Shown piece after piece: positions 1 through 10,100 of a DNA stretch of 14,253 nt. The first letter of the stretch is position 1; the number at the start of each line of letters is the position of its first letter. The position numbers were made by a program, and so were the translations under genes. The DNA comes from DASUMP01 sp036277635 (GTDB taxonomy: Bacteria; Actinomycetota; Acidimicrobiia; IMCC26256; PALSA-610): positions 1 to 14,253 of the forward strand of contig DASUMP010000120.1 in the NCBI GenBank assembly GCA_036277635.1. The letters are read 5' to 3'. The notes under the pieces were generated by a model that saw only the letters and a list, made by a program, of their open reading frames with translations, ran no database searches and was not told the DNA's origin.

Positions 1-24
1 GTTGACCAGGTCTCTCCGATTCAC
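1..24 (-). CDS. Possible 5' end of an HU-like DNA-binding protein gene (truncated by window edge)
   Basis: On the minus strand a GTG at 22-24 is preceded, 4 nt upstream, by GGAGG (complement of 29-33), a full Shine-Dalgarno core. The eight codons before the window edge read MNRRDLVN. This resembles the N-terminus of HU/IHF-type nucleoid proteins, which commonly begin MNK-x-[DE]-L-[IV]-x-A. An ATG just upstream (33-35) hits TGA after four codons, so GTG is the only sensible start here. The gene would lie downstream of the membrane-protein gene that ends at 145, on the same strand, with a hairpin and phased A-tracts in between. Eight residues are too few to prove a family; this is an inference from the ribosome binding site plus the N-terminal resemblance. 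Confidence 0.35.
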
Positions 25-45
25 GGTTCCTCCATCGACGGACTG

Positions 46-74
46 GGAAGTGCGGGTGGCAGCCTTGCACTTCC
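46..74. terminator. Inverted repeat, possible terminator of the minus-strand regulatory operon
   Basis: GGAAGTGC (46-53) and GCACTTCC (67-74) form a perfect 8-bp stem with a 13-nt loop. It lies about 70 nt beyond the stop of the membrane-protein gene (145) and just upstream of the possible start at 24. There is no T-tract on either side, so it is not a classical intrinsic terminator. T-less hairpins are often proposed as terminators in high-GC actinobacteria. It could also be an operator or a leader element of the next gene. Confidence 0.4.
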
Positions 75-92
75 GCGACCGTGTGTGGCGGA

Positions 93-118
93 TTTCGGCC
101 CGTTTTCTCGGAGTTTTT
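93..118 (-). promoter_or_regulatory. Three phased A-tracts (bent DNA / possible UP element)
   Basis: Runs TTT (93-95), TTTT (103-106) and TTTTT (114-118), read as A-tracts on the minus strand, are centred about 10.5 and 11.5 bp apart, close to one helical turn. Such phasing bends DNA. In a genome this GC-rich, three phased A-tracts are unexpected by chance. They lie 70-95 bp upstream of the possible minus-strand start at 24, which suits an upstream promoter element. No convincing -35/-10 pair was seen between the tracts and that start. Confidence 0.3.
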
Positions 119-144
119 CGCTCGACGTCGCGGGCGGCGAGGGG

Positions 145-876
145 TCAGTCGCGCTTGTCGTGCCCCCGCGCGTTGCCGCGCGGCGTGGCGTCGCTCGACT
201 CGACGTCCTCGTCGTCGTCGACCTCGTCGTCGTCGACCTCGTCGACCTCGTCGACCTCGTCGGTGTCGGGGTCGTCGACCTCGTCGTCGTCGTGCGACGG
301 GCACGGGGGCCGGTGCGACAGGTCCTTGCCCGACGCGAGCTCGGAGACGGCACGGCCCTTCTCGCAGCCCTCGAGTTCGGTCGTGCGGGCGAAGTCGGAG
401 ACCTCCTGGCCGTGGTTCTTGTACTCGGACTCTTCGCCGTCGGCGTCGTCGGACTCGCTCGGTTCGGTGTCGGGTGTCGTCTCGGGCACCGTGGTCTCGA
501 CGGTCGTCTCGGTCGGGTCGGAGACGTCGTCGGAGAGCGTCCCCGGCAGCGCACCGGCCAGCGCCAGGCCGCCCGAGGCAATCGCGGTCACGACGACCGC
601 GAGGGCGAATCGAGCCAGGCGGCGAGGTGCGGTGAGGGCCATGGTGGTGCTCCTTGCGGTCGGTTCGAGCATGGCGAGATCGAGCGTGGCGGCGAGCGGC
701 GCACCGACGTGCGGCAGCGGCCCGCTCCCGTAGGCCACCCGCACGTCGGCGAGCAGGTCGGCGAGCTCGGGGTGCTCCGCGACGGCTGTCGGGTCGCCCG
801 CGAGGATGCCCTCGACGCGGGCGTCGTCGAAGTCGGGGCGGTCGGCTCCGTCGGGCGGGGGTGCGGCGCGGTCCAT
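145..876 (-). CDS. Single-span membrane protein with acidic repeat tail, possible anti-sigma factor
   Basis: A 243-residue protein of no family I recognise. Residues 1-86 are a soluble, probably cytoplasmic segment with an Asp/Glu/Ala-rich helical stretch around 15-47 (ILAGDPTAVAEHPELADLL). Residues about 88-110 are one hydrophobic span after an Arg-rich edge (RRLARFALAVVV), which predicts N-in, C-out. Residues 115-160 form a Thr/Pro/Glu-rich linker typical of an extracytoplasmic stalk. Two cysteines (171 and 192) flank a short globular-looking part, and 196-228 is an Asp/Glu/Val repeat ending in a short basic tail (HDKRD). The ATG at 874-876 is chosen because it lies 26 nt after the sigma-factor stop; the longer in-frame reading would overlap that gene with Arg/Pro-rich shadow sequence. 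Position after an ECF sigma gene and this topology fit a membrane anti-sigma factor. I see no zinc-finger (HxxxCxxC) motif, so the role is inferred from context only. Confidence 0.75.
   Translation of the reverse strand: MDRAAPPPDGADRPDFDDARVEGILAGDPTAVAEHPELADLLADVRVAYGSGPLPHVGAPLAATLDLAMLEPTARSTTMALTAPRRLARFALAVVVTAIASGGLALAGALPGTLSDDVSDPTETTVETTVPETTPDTEPSESDDADGEESEYKNHGQEVSDFARTTELEGCEKGRAVSELASGKDLSHRPPCPSHDDDEVDDPDTDEVDEVDEVDDDEVDDDEDVESSDATPRGNARGHDKRD
193..291 (-). repeat. Short tandem repeat (TCGACCTCG-type) encoding an Asp/Glu/Val tract
   Basis: The plus strand carries imperfect tandem copies of TCGACCTCG mixed with TCG triplets. On the minus strand they encode repeats such as DEVDEVD and DDDEVDDDED (residues 196-228 of the membrane protein). 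The repeats keep the reading frame (units of 3 and 9 nt), so copy-number change would lengthen or shorten the tail without frameshift. Confidence 0.8.
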
Positions 877-902
877 CTCGTGGCCGTCAACGTCGCTCGG
901 CG

Positions 903-1475
903 TCAGCGGGATACGCCTTGGCGCTGCAATTCCCGCTCGAGGGCGGCGAGGCCCCGGCGCGTGAGGGCCTTCACGGCCTCGCGGGACTTGCCGAGGACCT
1001 CCGCAGTCTGTTCGACCGACAGGTCCGCGACGATGCGCAGGAGCAACACGTCGCGCTGGTCCTCCGAGACGCCGGCGAGCAGCTCGGCGACCCGTTCGTG
1101 CGCGAGGCGCGCCAGCGCTTCGGTCTCCGCGTCGGGGGCGAGGTCGGGTGACTCGGTGTGCGGGAGCACCACCACCTGGGGTCGACGCGCCGCGCGCCGA
1201 CGTTCGTCGATCAGGCAATTGCGGGCGATCGTGAAGATCCAGCTGCGGAACCGGGAGGCGTCGCCACGAAACGTGTGGAGCACGCGAAACGCCCGGAGGA
1301 ACACCTCGTTGGCGAGCCCGTCGGGGTCTTCGCTGCCGCGGGCGCGCAGGTACCCGGCGACCGCGGGCGCGAGCGCGCGGAACAGCTCGGCGTGGGCGAC
1401 CTCGGAGCCCCCGACCGCGGCCAGCAGCAGGTCGTCGAACTGGTCGGCGAACCGCTCGGGCGGAGGGGAGCTCAC
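903..1475 (-). CDS. RNA polymerase sigma factor, sigma-70 family, ECF type
   Basis: A 190-residue ECF-type sigma factor that would direct RNA polymerase to a specific promoter set. Region 2 spans about residues 27-97: a helical core-binding segment (ELFRALAPAVAGYLRARG), the acidic DPDGLANEVFLRAF motif, the FRSWIFTIARNCLID stretch typical of region 2.3-2.4, and a basic end (ERRRAARR). A variable linker (98-118) leads to region 4 at about 123-185, with a helix-turn-helix in LSVEQTAEVLGKSREAVKAL. Length is normal for the family and there is no C-terminal extension. The start is GTG at 1473-1475, whose GTGA overlaps the stop of the upstream TetR-like gene, suggesting translational coupling. The membrane protein at 145-876 follows after 26 nt. 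The regulon cannot be read from this window. Confidence 0.92.
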   Translation of the reverse strand: MSSPPPERFADQFDDLLLAAVGGSEVAHAELFRALAPAVAGYLRARGSEDPDGLANEVFLRAFRVLHTFRGDASRFRSWIFTIARNCLIDERRRAARRPQVVVLPHTESPDLAPDAETEALARLAHERVAELLAGVSEDQRDVLLLRIVADLSVEQTAEVLGKSREAVKALTRRGLAALERELQRQGVSR

Positions 1476-2902
1476 GGAGCGTGGTATCGGCTCGGAGCCG
1501 TCTCGACTGGAGCGCCGTCGGTGAGTGTCGCCGCGTCCCCCCAGGGGGCCCGTTCGTCGAGCGTCAGCTCGGTGCGAGCCGCCGCCGCGAGCGCGCCGTG
1601 CAGCGCCAGCACCTCCACGGCTTCCGCGGTCGTCTCGGCGTCCTCCGTCGGGTAGCCGAACACGCGCGTCAGCATCAGGATCGTGATCCCGCCCGCGACC
1701 TGACGGGCGGGGAGCAAGTCGACCACCACGCCGGCGCGCTGGGCCTCCTCCACGAGGGGGACGAGCGGGGCTTCGACGGGCGCCAGGAGGCGGGGGTCGC
1801 GTCGGTCGACCGGACGGCCCGGCGCGCTGACGTACGCCCCGATGTCGAAGTAGGCGGCCACGAACACGGGGCTGCGGTGCAGCACGTCGCTCAGGCGCCG
1901 CAGGTGGTTGCGGATCCGGGTCAGGATCGGCGCGCTCGCCTCGTCGGCCAGCGCCTGCGTGAGCCCCGTGATGGCGGGGGTGAACGCAGCCGCCGCGATC
2001 CCGGCCTTCGAGCCGAAGTGCTCGAAGATCGTCGTCTCGCTGACCCCCGAGGCCGCCGCGATCGTCGCGATGGTCGTCGGTTGGTAGCCGCGCGCGGAGA
2101 ATTCGGTGCGCGCCGCGGTGATCACGCGATCACGGGTGCGCTCCCGGCGCTGCCGGGCCGCTCGCTGCTGGCTCGTGCCGCCGAGGTCGTCGTCGGACGC
2201 CGCGTCGGTGAGATCGACCGATACGGGCGCCCGCGACGGATCGGGGACCGACAGCGTCGGCAACAGGAGCACGATGGCGTCGGCGAAGAGCTGCGGTCCG
2301 TAGAGCTGGGGATCGGTCGTCGCCCGCAGGATCACACCGTCGCTCAACGCATTGAGGATGCCGACGAGGCGTTCCAGGCCGAGCTGCGCGAGGGGCGTAC
2401 GCCCCCACCCGGCCAGCAGCTCGCCGATCACTCGTTGACCGTGCCGATCCTGCCCGGCCAGGTACTCCGACAGCGCCTGGGCGACCAGCGCCACCGAACC
2501 GTCGCGTTGCACCGGTCCGGTCAGCAGCGCGCTCGCGACGAGGACGGGGAGCGCGGCTTCGGGATCGAGGCGCTGCGCGATGCGTGCCCGCGCCGAGGCG
2601 TGGATGCGCTCCGTCATCGTCTCGAGGTCGCCCGCGGTGGCGTTGACCTGCGCGAAGTGGGCGAGCTCGTCGACGCGTAGCTGCTCCAGCCGGCGGGCGA
2701 GCAGGTCGGCGATGTACTCCGGCGGCCCCGACCAGTACCGGTACCAGGTCTGGCGCGAAACCCCCGCCCGGCGAGAGACCGCGACGGGGCCGAGGGACTG
2801 GGCCAGCCCGTCGAGCAGGGCACCCGACAGCAGCTCCGCGCCCGCGTCGAGCAACAGCTCGCGGGTGCGCGCCCGCTTCTCGTCGTACGTGGAGTTCGCC
2901 AT
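1472..2902 (-). CDS. Tandem TetR-family transcriptional regulator (two TetR modules in one chain)
   Basis: A 476-residue protein about twice the usual TetR length (about 200 aa). Module 1 begins at the N-terminus (DEKRARTRELLLDAGAELL) with a helix-turn-helix at about 38-57 (VAVSRRAGVSRQTWYRYW), followed by a helical ligand/dimer domain to about 220. A polar Asp/Ser/Gln-rich linker (225-250) leads to module 2, where a canonical TetR N-terminus (RRERTRDRVITAARTEFSARG) and helix-turn-helix (TIAAASGVSETTIFEHFGSK, about 281-300) precede a second helical domain. Module 2 is the more canonical; module 1 has a divergent recognition region. ATG 2900-2902 is preferred because the upstream in-frame extension is Arg/Pro-rich and covers an intergenic region. 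It heads a minus-strand operon with the sigma factor (4-nt overlap) and lies divergent to gltB. Ligand and targets are unknown; control of its own operon, or of gltB, is plausible. Confidence 0.85.
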   Translation of the reverse strand: MANSTYDEKRARTRELLLDAGAELLSGALLDGLAQSLGPVAVSRRAGVSRQTWYRYWSGPPEYIADLLARRLEQLRVDELAHFAQVNATAGDLETMTERIHASARARIAQRLDPEAALPVLVASALLTGPVQRDGSVALVAQALSEYLAGQDRHGQRVIGELLAGWGRTPLAQLGLERLVGILNALSDGVILRATTDPQLYGPQLFADAIVLLLPTLSVPDPSRAPVSVDLTDAASDDDLGGTSQQRAARQRRERTRDRVITAARTEFSARGYQPTTIATIAAASGVSETTIFEHFGSKAGIAAAAFTPAITGLTQALADEASAPILTRIRNHLRRLSDVLHRSPVFVAAYFDIGAYVSAPGRPVDRRDPRLLAPVEAPLVPLVEEAQRAGVVVDLLPARQVAGGITILMLTRVFGYPTEDAETTAEAVEVLALHGALAAAARTELTLDERAPWGDAATLTDGAPVETAPSRYHAP

Positions 2903-2954
2903 CGTCGCCGCCGTCGCCGCCCACTCGGACCCGGGGCAGGCCCCGAGCAGGAAA

Positions 2955-2966
2955 ACGTTACAGCGT
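2955..2966. promoter_or_regulatory. Candidate operator/-10 region of the tandem TetR gene
   Basis: The imperfect 12-bp dyad ACGtTacAgCGT lies 53-64 bp upstream of the TetR-like start. On the minus strand it contains TAACGT (2955-2960), a possible -10 hexamer. Overlap of a dyad with a -10 is typical of self-repressing TetR genes, but no clear -35 is visible and the dyad matches at only 8 of 12 positions. A GC-rich palindrome (CGGGGCAGGCCCCG, 2932-2945) follows it in the presumed 5' leader. Confidence 0.25.
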
Positions 2967-3037
2967 GTCTCTTGCCTGCATCTGGGGAGTCGTCGTACCG
3001 TCGCAGCACGCGGAACGGCTCTCGGAGCCCTGGGCCA

Positions 3038-3068
3038 CTGGTGACCAGGGAGGACCGGAGTGACTCCG
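3038..3068. promoter_or_regulatory. Two odd-centred palindromes upstream of gltB (candidate operator pair)
   Basis: CTGGTgACCAG (3038-3048) and CGGAGTgACTCCG (3056-3068) are both perfect dyads around a single central G, each containing GTGAC, with centres 19 bp apart. CCCTGG (3028-3033) and CCAGGG (3045-3050) add a further pairing around the first dyad. The pair sits in the gap between the divergent TetR-like gene and gltB, where a dimeric regulator could control either. Which protein binds is unknown; the tandem TetR protein is one candidate. Confidence 0.35.
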
Positions 3069-3118
3069 ACCGGGTGGTGCCGCCGCCGGGCGGCCTGGTG
3101 GGGGACCACCCGGTCGGA
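3065..3118. promoter_or_regulatory. Long perfect inverted repeat in the gltB upstream region
   Basis: TCCGACCGGGTGGT (3065-3078) is exactly complementary to 3105-3118, a 14-bp stem. The 26-nt loop holds a nested 6-bp hairpin (GCCGCC 3079-3084 with GGCGGC 3089-3094) and an alternative pairing of GGTGG (3097-3101) with CCACC (3106-3110). The second arm can therefore pair in two exclusive ways. If the gltB transcript starts upstream, this could act as a leader switch or attenuator; if transcription starts near 3170, it is an operator or a terminator for upstream read-through. Confidence 0.45.
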
Positions 3119-3157
3119 CGCCGCCCTCGCTCCCCGATCGCCCGCGATCCCCACCGG

Positions 3158-3163
3158 TACACT
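3158..3163 (+). promoter_or_regulatory. Candidate -10 element of gltB
   Basis: TACACT within GGTACACTTGCG fits the actinobacterial TAnnnT -10 pattern and lies 81 bp upstream of the gltB ATG. Similar GTAnnnT motifs precede the genes at 10101 and 13723. No convincing -35 is seen 16-18 bp upstream. Confidence 0.35.
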
Positions 3164-3244
3164 TGCGTCGCTCCGGTTGGGCCAACGACGTCCCGGTCCG
3201 GTCAGCACCCGCTGGACCCGAGCCGATCACGAGGACGTCATCCG

Positions 3245-7798
<4,554 letters not shown>

Positions 7799-7800
7799 TC

Positions 7801-9261
7801 ATGGGTGAGACGACGGGGTTCATGAAGTACGACCGGGAGCTGCCGACGCGACGCCCGGTCCCGGTGCGCCTGCTCGACTGGAAGGAGGTCTACGAGGACT
7901 TCCCGGTGGAGCGCGTGCGCACGCAAGCCGCGCGGTGCATGGACTGCGGCATCCCGTTCTGCCACACCGGCTGCCCGCTCGGGAACCTCATCCCCGAGTG
8001 GAACGACCTCGTGTACCGCGACCAGTGGCGCGTCGCGATCGACCGTCTCCATGCCACGAACAACTTCCCGGAATTCACCGGTCGCTTGTGCCCGGCGCCG
8101 TGCGAAGCCGCGTGCGTGCTCGGGATCAACGAGCCGGCGGTCGCCATCAAGCAGGTCGAGGTCGAGATCATCGACTACGCGTTCGAGCAGGGCTGGGTCG
8201 TCCCGATCCCGCCGAGCGTGCAGACCGGCAAGCGCGTCGCGGTGGTCGGCTCCGGACCCGCCGGTCTCGCCGCCGCCCAGCAGCTGACGCGCGCCGGGCA
8301 CGACGTCGTCGTCTACGAGCGCGCCGACCGCATCGGCGGCTTGCTGCGCTACGGGATCCCCGAGTTCAAGATGGAGAAGCGGCACCTCGATCGTCGACTC
8401 GACCAGATGCGCTCCGAGGGCACGGTGTTCCGTACGAGCGCCAACGTCGGCGAAAACGTTCCCGTCGACGAGCTGCGGGCGTACGACGCGGTCGTGCTCG
8501 CAGGTGGAGCGACCGCGTGGCGCGACCTGCCGGTCCCCGGTCGCGAGCTGCGCGGCATCTACCAGGCGATGGAGTTCCTGCCGTGGGCGAACCGCGTGCA
8601 GGAGGGCGACATGGCCGAGCCGCCGCTCACTGCGGCGGGCAAGCACGTCGTGATCATCGGTGGTGGCGACACCGGCGCCGACTGCCTCGGCACGTCGCAC
8701 CGTCAGGGCGCCGCGTCGATCCACCAGTTCGAGATCCTGCCCCGCCCACCCGACGAGCGCCCCGACGCGAACCCGTGGCCGACGTACCCGATGATCTATC
8801 GCGTGTCGTCCGCGCACGAAGAGGGCGGCGAGCGCGTGTACGCGGTCAACACCGAGTGCTTCCTCGGCGACGACGACGGCAACGTGCGCGCGTTGCGCGC
8901 CCACGAGGTCGAGCAGAAGGTCGTCGACGGTCGCATGTCGTTCGAGAAGGTCGAAGGCTCCGACTTCGAGCTGCCGTGCGAGCTCGTCCTGCTCGCGATG
9001 GGTTTCGTCGGCCCGCAACGCGAAGGGCTGCTCGACCAGCTCGGCGTCGAGCTCGACGAGCGCGGCAACGTGCGTCGCGACGACGACTTCCGCACGTCGG
9101 TCGACAACGTCTTCGTGTGCGGCGACATGGGCCGCGGCCAGAGCCTCATCGTCTGGGCGATCGCCGAGGGCCGGTCGGCCGCCGCAGCCGTCGACCGTGC
9201 CCTGATGGGCGAGACCGCCCTCCCCGCGCCCATCGAACCCACCCAACGCCCCATGACCTGA
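7801..9261 (+). CDS. gltD: Glutamate synthase (NADPH), small subunit
   Basis: A 486-residue beta subunit that takes electrons from NADPH through FAD and passes them through Fe-S clusters to GltB. The N-terminal cysteines C46, C49, C54, C58 (CMDCGIPFCHTGC) and C97, C101, C105 (CPAPCEAAC) match the two 4Fe-4S sites shared with the dihydropyrimidine dehydrogenase N-terminal domain. The first nucleotide-binding motif, GSGPAGLAAAQQL (about 150-162), with the E-R-x-D-RIGGLLRYGIP segment, binds FAD. GGGDTGADCLG (about 287-297) is the NADPH site, and CGDMGRGQSLIVWAIAEGR near the C-terminus closes the FAD site. ATG 7801 lies 2 nt after the gltB stop with AAGGG (about 7789-7793) as ribosome binding site inside the end of gltB, so the two are cotranscribed and probably translationally coupled for 1:1 output. 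Confidence 0.98.
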   Translation: MGETTGFMKYDRELPTRRPVPVRLLDWKEVYEDFPVERVRTQAARCMDCGIPFCHTGCPLGNLIPEWNDLVYRDQWRVAIDRLHATNNFPEFTGRLCPAPCEAACVLGINEPAVAIKQVEVEIIDYAFEQGWVVPIPPSVQTGKRVAVVGSGPAGLAAAQQLTRAGHDVVVYERADRIGGLLRYGIPEFKMEKRHLDRRLDQMRSEGTVFRTSANVGENVPVDELRAYDAVVLAGGATAWRDLPVPGRELRGIYQAMEFLPWANRVQEGDMAEPPLTAAGKHVVIIGGGDTGADCLGTSHRQGAASIHQFEILPRPPDERPDANPWPTYPMIYRVSSAHEEGGERVYAVNTECFLGDDDGNVRALRAHEVEQKVVDGRMSFEKVEGSDFELPCELVLLAMGFVGPQREGLLDQLGVELDERGNVRRDDDFRTSVDNVFVCGDMGRGQSLIVWAIAEGRSAAAAVDRALMGETALPAPIEPTQRPMT

Positions 9262-9312
9262 CCCCCCAACAGTTGGCGCACTTCTCCACATCCGTGCGCG
9301 ATGGAGCGGTAC

Positions 9313-9359
9313 TCCACACGCCAGGTGGGTGTCCTGCACCAACGGGTGCTGCGTGTGGA
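9313..9359 (+). other. Structured non-coding segment downstream of gltD
   Basis: TCCACACGC (9313-9321) pairs perfectly with GCGTGTGGA (9351-9359). Inside it GCACC (9336-9340) and GGTGC (9345-9349) form a second stem with loop AACG, leaving a one-sided bulge at 9322-9335. An 11-nt motif of the inner stem, TGCACCAACGG, is repeated directly at 9335-9345 and 9364-9374. The segment begins 51 nt after the gltD stop, between convergent genes, and no credible protein is read from it. It may be a processed 3' UTR element, a small RNA or a transcription terminator. Confidence 0.4.
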
Positions 9360-9393
9360 CTTGTGCACCAACGGTGGGAGGGCTGCGGGCGCA

Positions 9394-9431
9394 CCGGGTC
9401 GTCCCCCGGGGGGACGAGTGAGACGACCCGG
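9394..9431. terminator. Strong hairpin between convergent gltD and the 142-aa gene
   Basis: CCGGGTCGTC (9394-9403) and GACGACCCGG (9422-9431) form a perfect 10-bp stem. A second near-palindrome, GTCCCCC/GGGGGAC (9401-9415), competes with it. It lies 133 nt past gltD and 131 nt past the end of the convergent gene at 9563, so it could stop transcription in both directions. There is no T-tract, so calling it a terminator rests on position and stability. The rest of the gap (9432-9562) shows nothing I can name. Confidence 0.5.
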
Positions 9432-9562
9432 GCGACCGCAGCAACCCTGTGCTCGGCATCGTCGGCGAGCGTCGGGGCGGGCTGGATTCCCGGGATCATC
9501 GTGGCGCGGTCGCGTTTCGGGCGTGCGTCGGCGCGACGACGCGGCGGTGAACGCGCGAGCGA

Positions 9563-9991
9563 TCAGGCGCGCTGTTCGCGACGCAGCGTGGTGGCGCACC
9601 ACAGGAGCTCTTGGACGAGCTCCTCGACGGCGGCGCGCGCGAGGCGCCGGTACTGGTCGGGGTGACGCTGCCACCACGGCGCGAGGGCACCGGGTCGCGC
9701 TTCGATCTCGCACTCCTCACGGGTGCGGATCGAGATCACGATCGCCACGGGCGCGAGCGCGAGGTGAGCCCGGTCCCACAGGCGGCCGCGCGCGGCGAAC
9801 GCGACGGGTCCGCCGCTCGCGACGCGCAGGAACGTGGCGTCGAGCTCGCACGCTCCGTAGTCGCCGAGCGTCCAACGGATCTGCTGGTCGACCGAATCGC
9901 GACGCAGCCGCATCAGCACGCGCTCGAGCTCGTCGGCACCGATCGGAAGCCGGTGCGCGACGGGCGCAGTGTCGTTGTCGGCCTGGACCAT
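9563..9991 (-). CDS. Hypothetical protein, 142 aa
   Basis: I do not recognise this family. From ATG 9989-9991 it reads MVQADNDTAPVAHRLPIGAD, then a charged helix with a DSVDQQIRWTLGDYG segment, a small beta-rich core (ACELDATFLRVASGGPVAFAARGRLW; LAPVAIVISIRTREECEIEAR) and a C-terminal helical part (PWWQRHPDQYRRLARAAVEELVQELLW). The Trp-rich turn before the last helices looks like a real fold and not a shadow. There is no signal peptide, membrane span or metal motif; it is probably a small cytoplasmic protein. GGAGGGG ends just before the start and supports it, while the longer in-frame extension is Arg/Pro/His-rich and lies in the divergent promoter region. It is convergent with gltD and divergent from the acyl-CoA dehydrogenase at 10101. 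Confidence 0.75.
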   Translation of the reverse strand: MVQADNDTAPVAHRLPIGADELERVLMRLRRDSVDQQIRWTLGDYGACELDATFLRVASGGPVAFAARGRLWDRAHLALAPVAIVISIRTREECEIEARPGALAPWWQRHPDQYRRLARAAVEELVQELLWCATTLRREQRA

Positions 9992-10038
9992 GCCCCTCCG
10001 TCCGTGTCCGATGTTCTTCGGCGCGTTGAGGGCCGGGG

Positions 10039-10068
10039 CTGAGGGGTGTCGCCGGTGACCCGTAGCAT
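10039..10068 (+). promoter_or_regulatory. Candidate promoter of the acyl-CoA dehydrogenase at 10101
   Basis: CTGAGG (10039-10044) and TAGCAT (10063-10068), 18 nt apart, form a weak -35/-10 pair 32 bp upstream of the ATG. TAGCAT fits TAnnnT and sits in CGTAGCATGCGG. Confidence 0.4.
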
Positions 10069-10100
10069 GCGGCGTCCTGCGTGCCTTCCGGGGAGCCGAC

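Noticed and set aside
877..1218. N-terminal extension of the membrane protein to 357 residues
   Set aside because: The added 114 residues are Arg/Pro-rich and read the sigma factor in another frame. ATG 876 begins an ordinary protein just after the sigma stop.
85..1524. Long plus-strand open frame (479 codons) opposite the sigma factor and membrane protein
   Set aside because: It is antisense to two well-supported minus-strand genes. Its residues are Arg/Val/Gly-rich shadow sequence with no family pattern.
2903..3208. Longer start of the TetR-like protein (578 residues)
   Set aside because: The extra residues are low-complexity Arg/Pro sequence over the intergenic region, and TetR proteins normally start just before the first helix, as from ATG 2902.
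2972..3244. Longer gltB start (1608 residues)
   Set aside because: It would add 91 Arg/Pro/Ser-rich residues before the propeptide. ATG 3245 has a ribosome binding site and gives Cys22 the right context.
9146..9499. 117-codon minus-strand frame over the end of gltD and the gap
   Set aside because: The first 30 residues look mildly protein-like, but the rest is Arg/Pro/Trp shadow of gltD, and no ribosome binding site was recognised.
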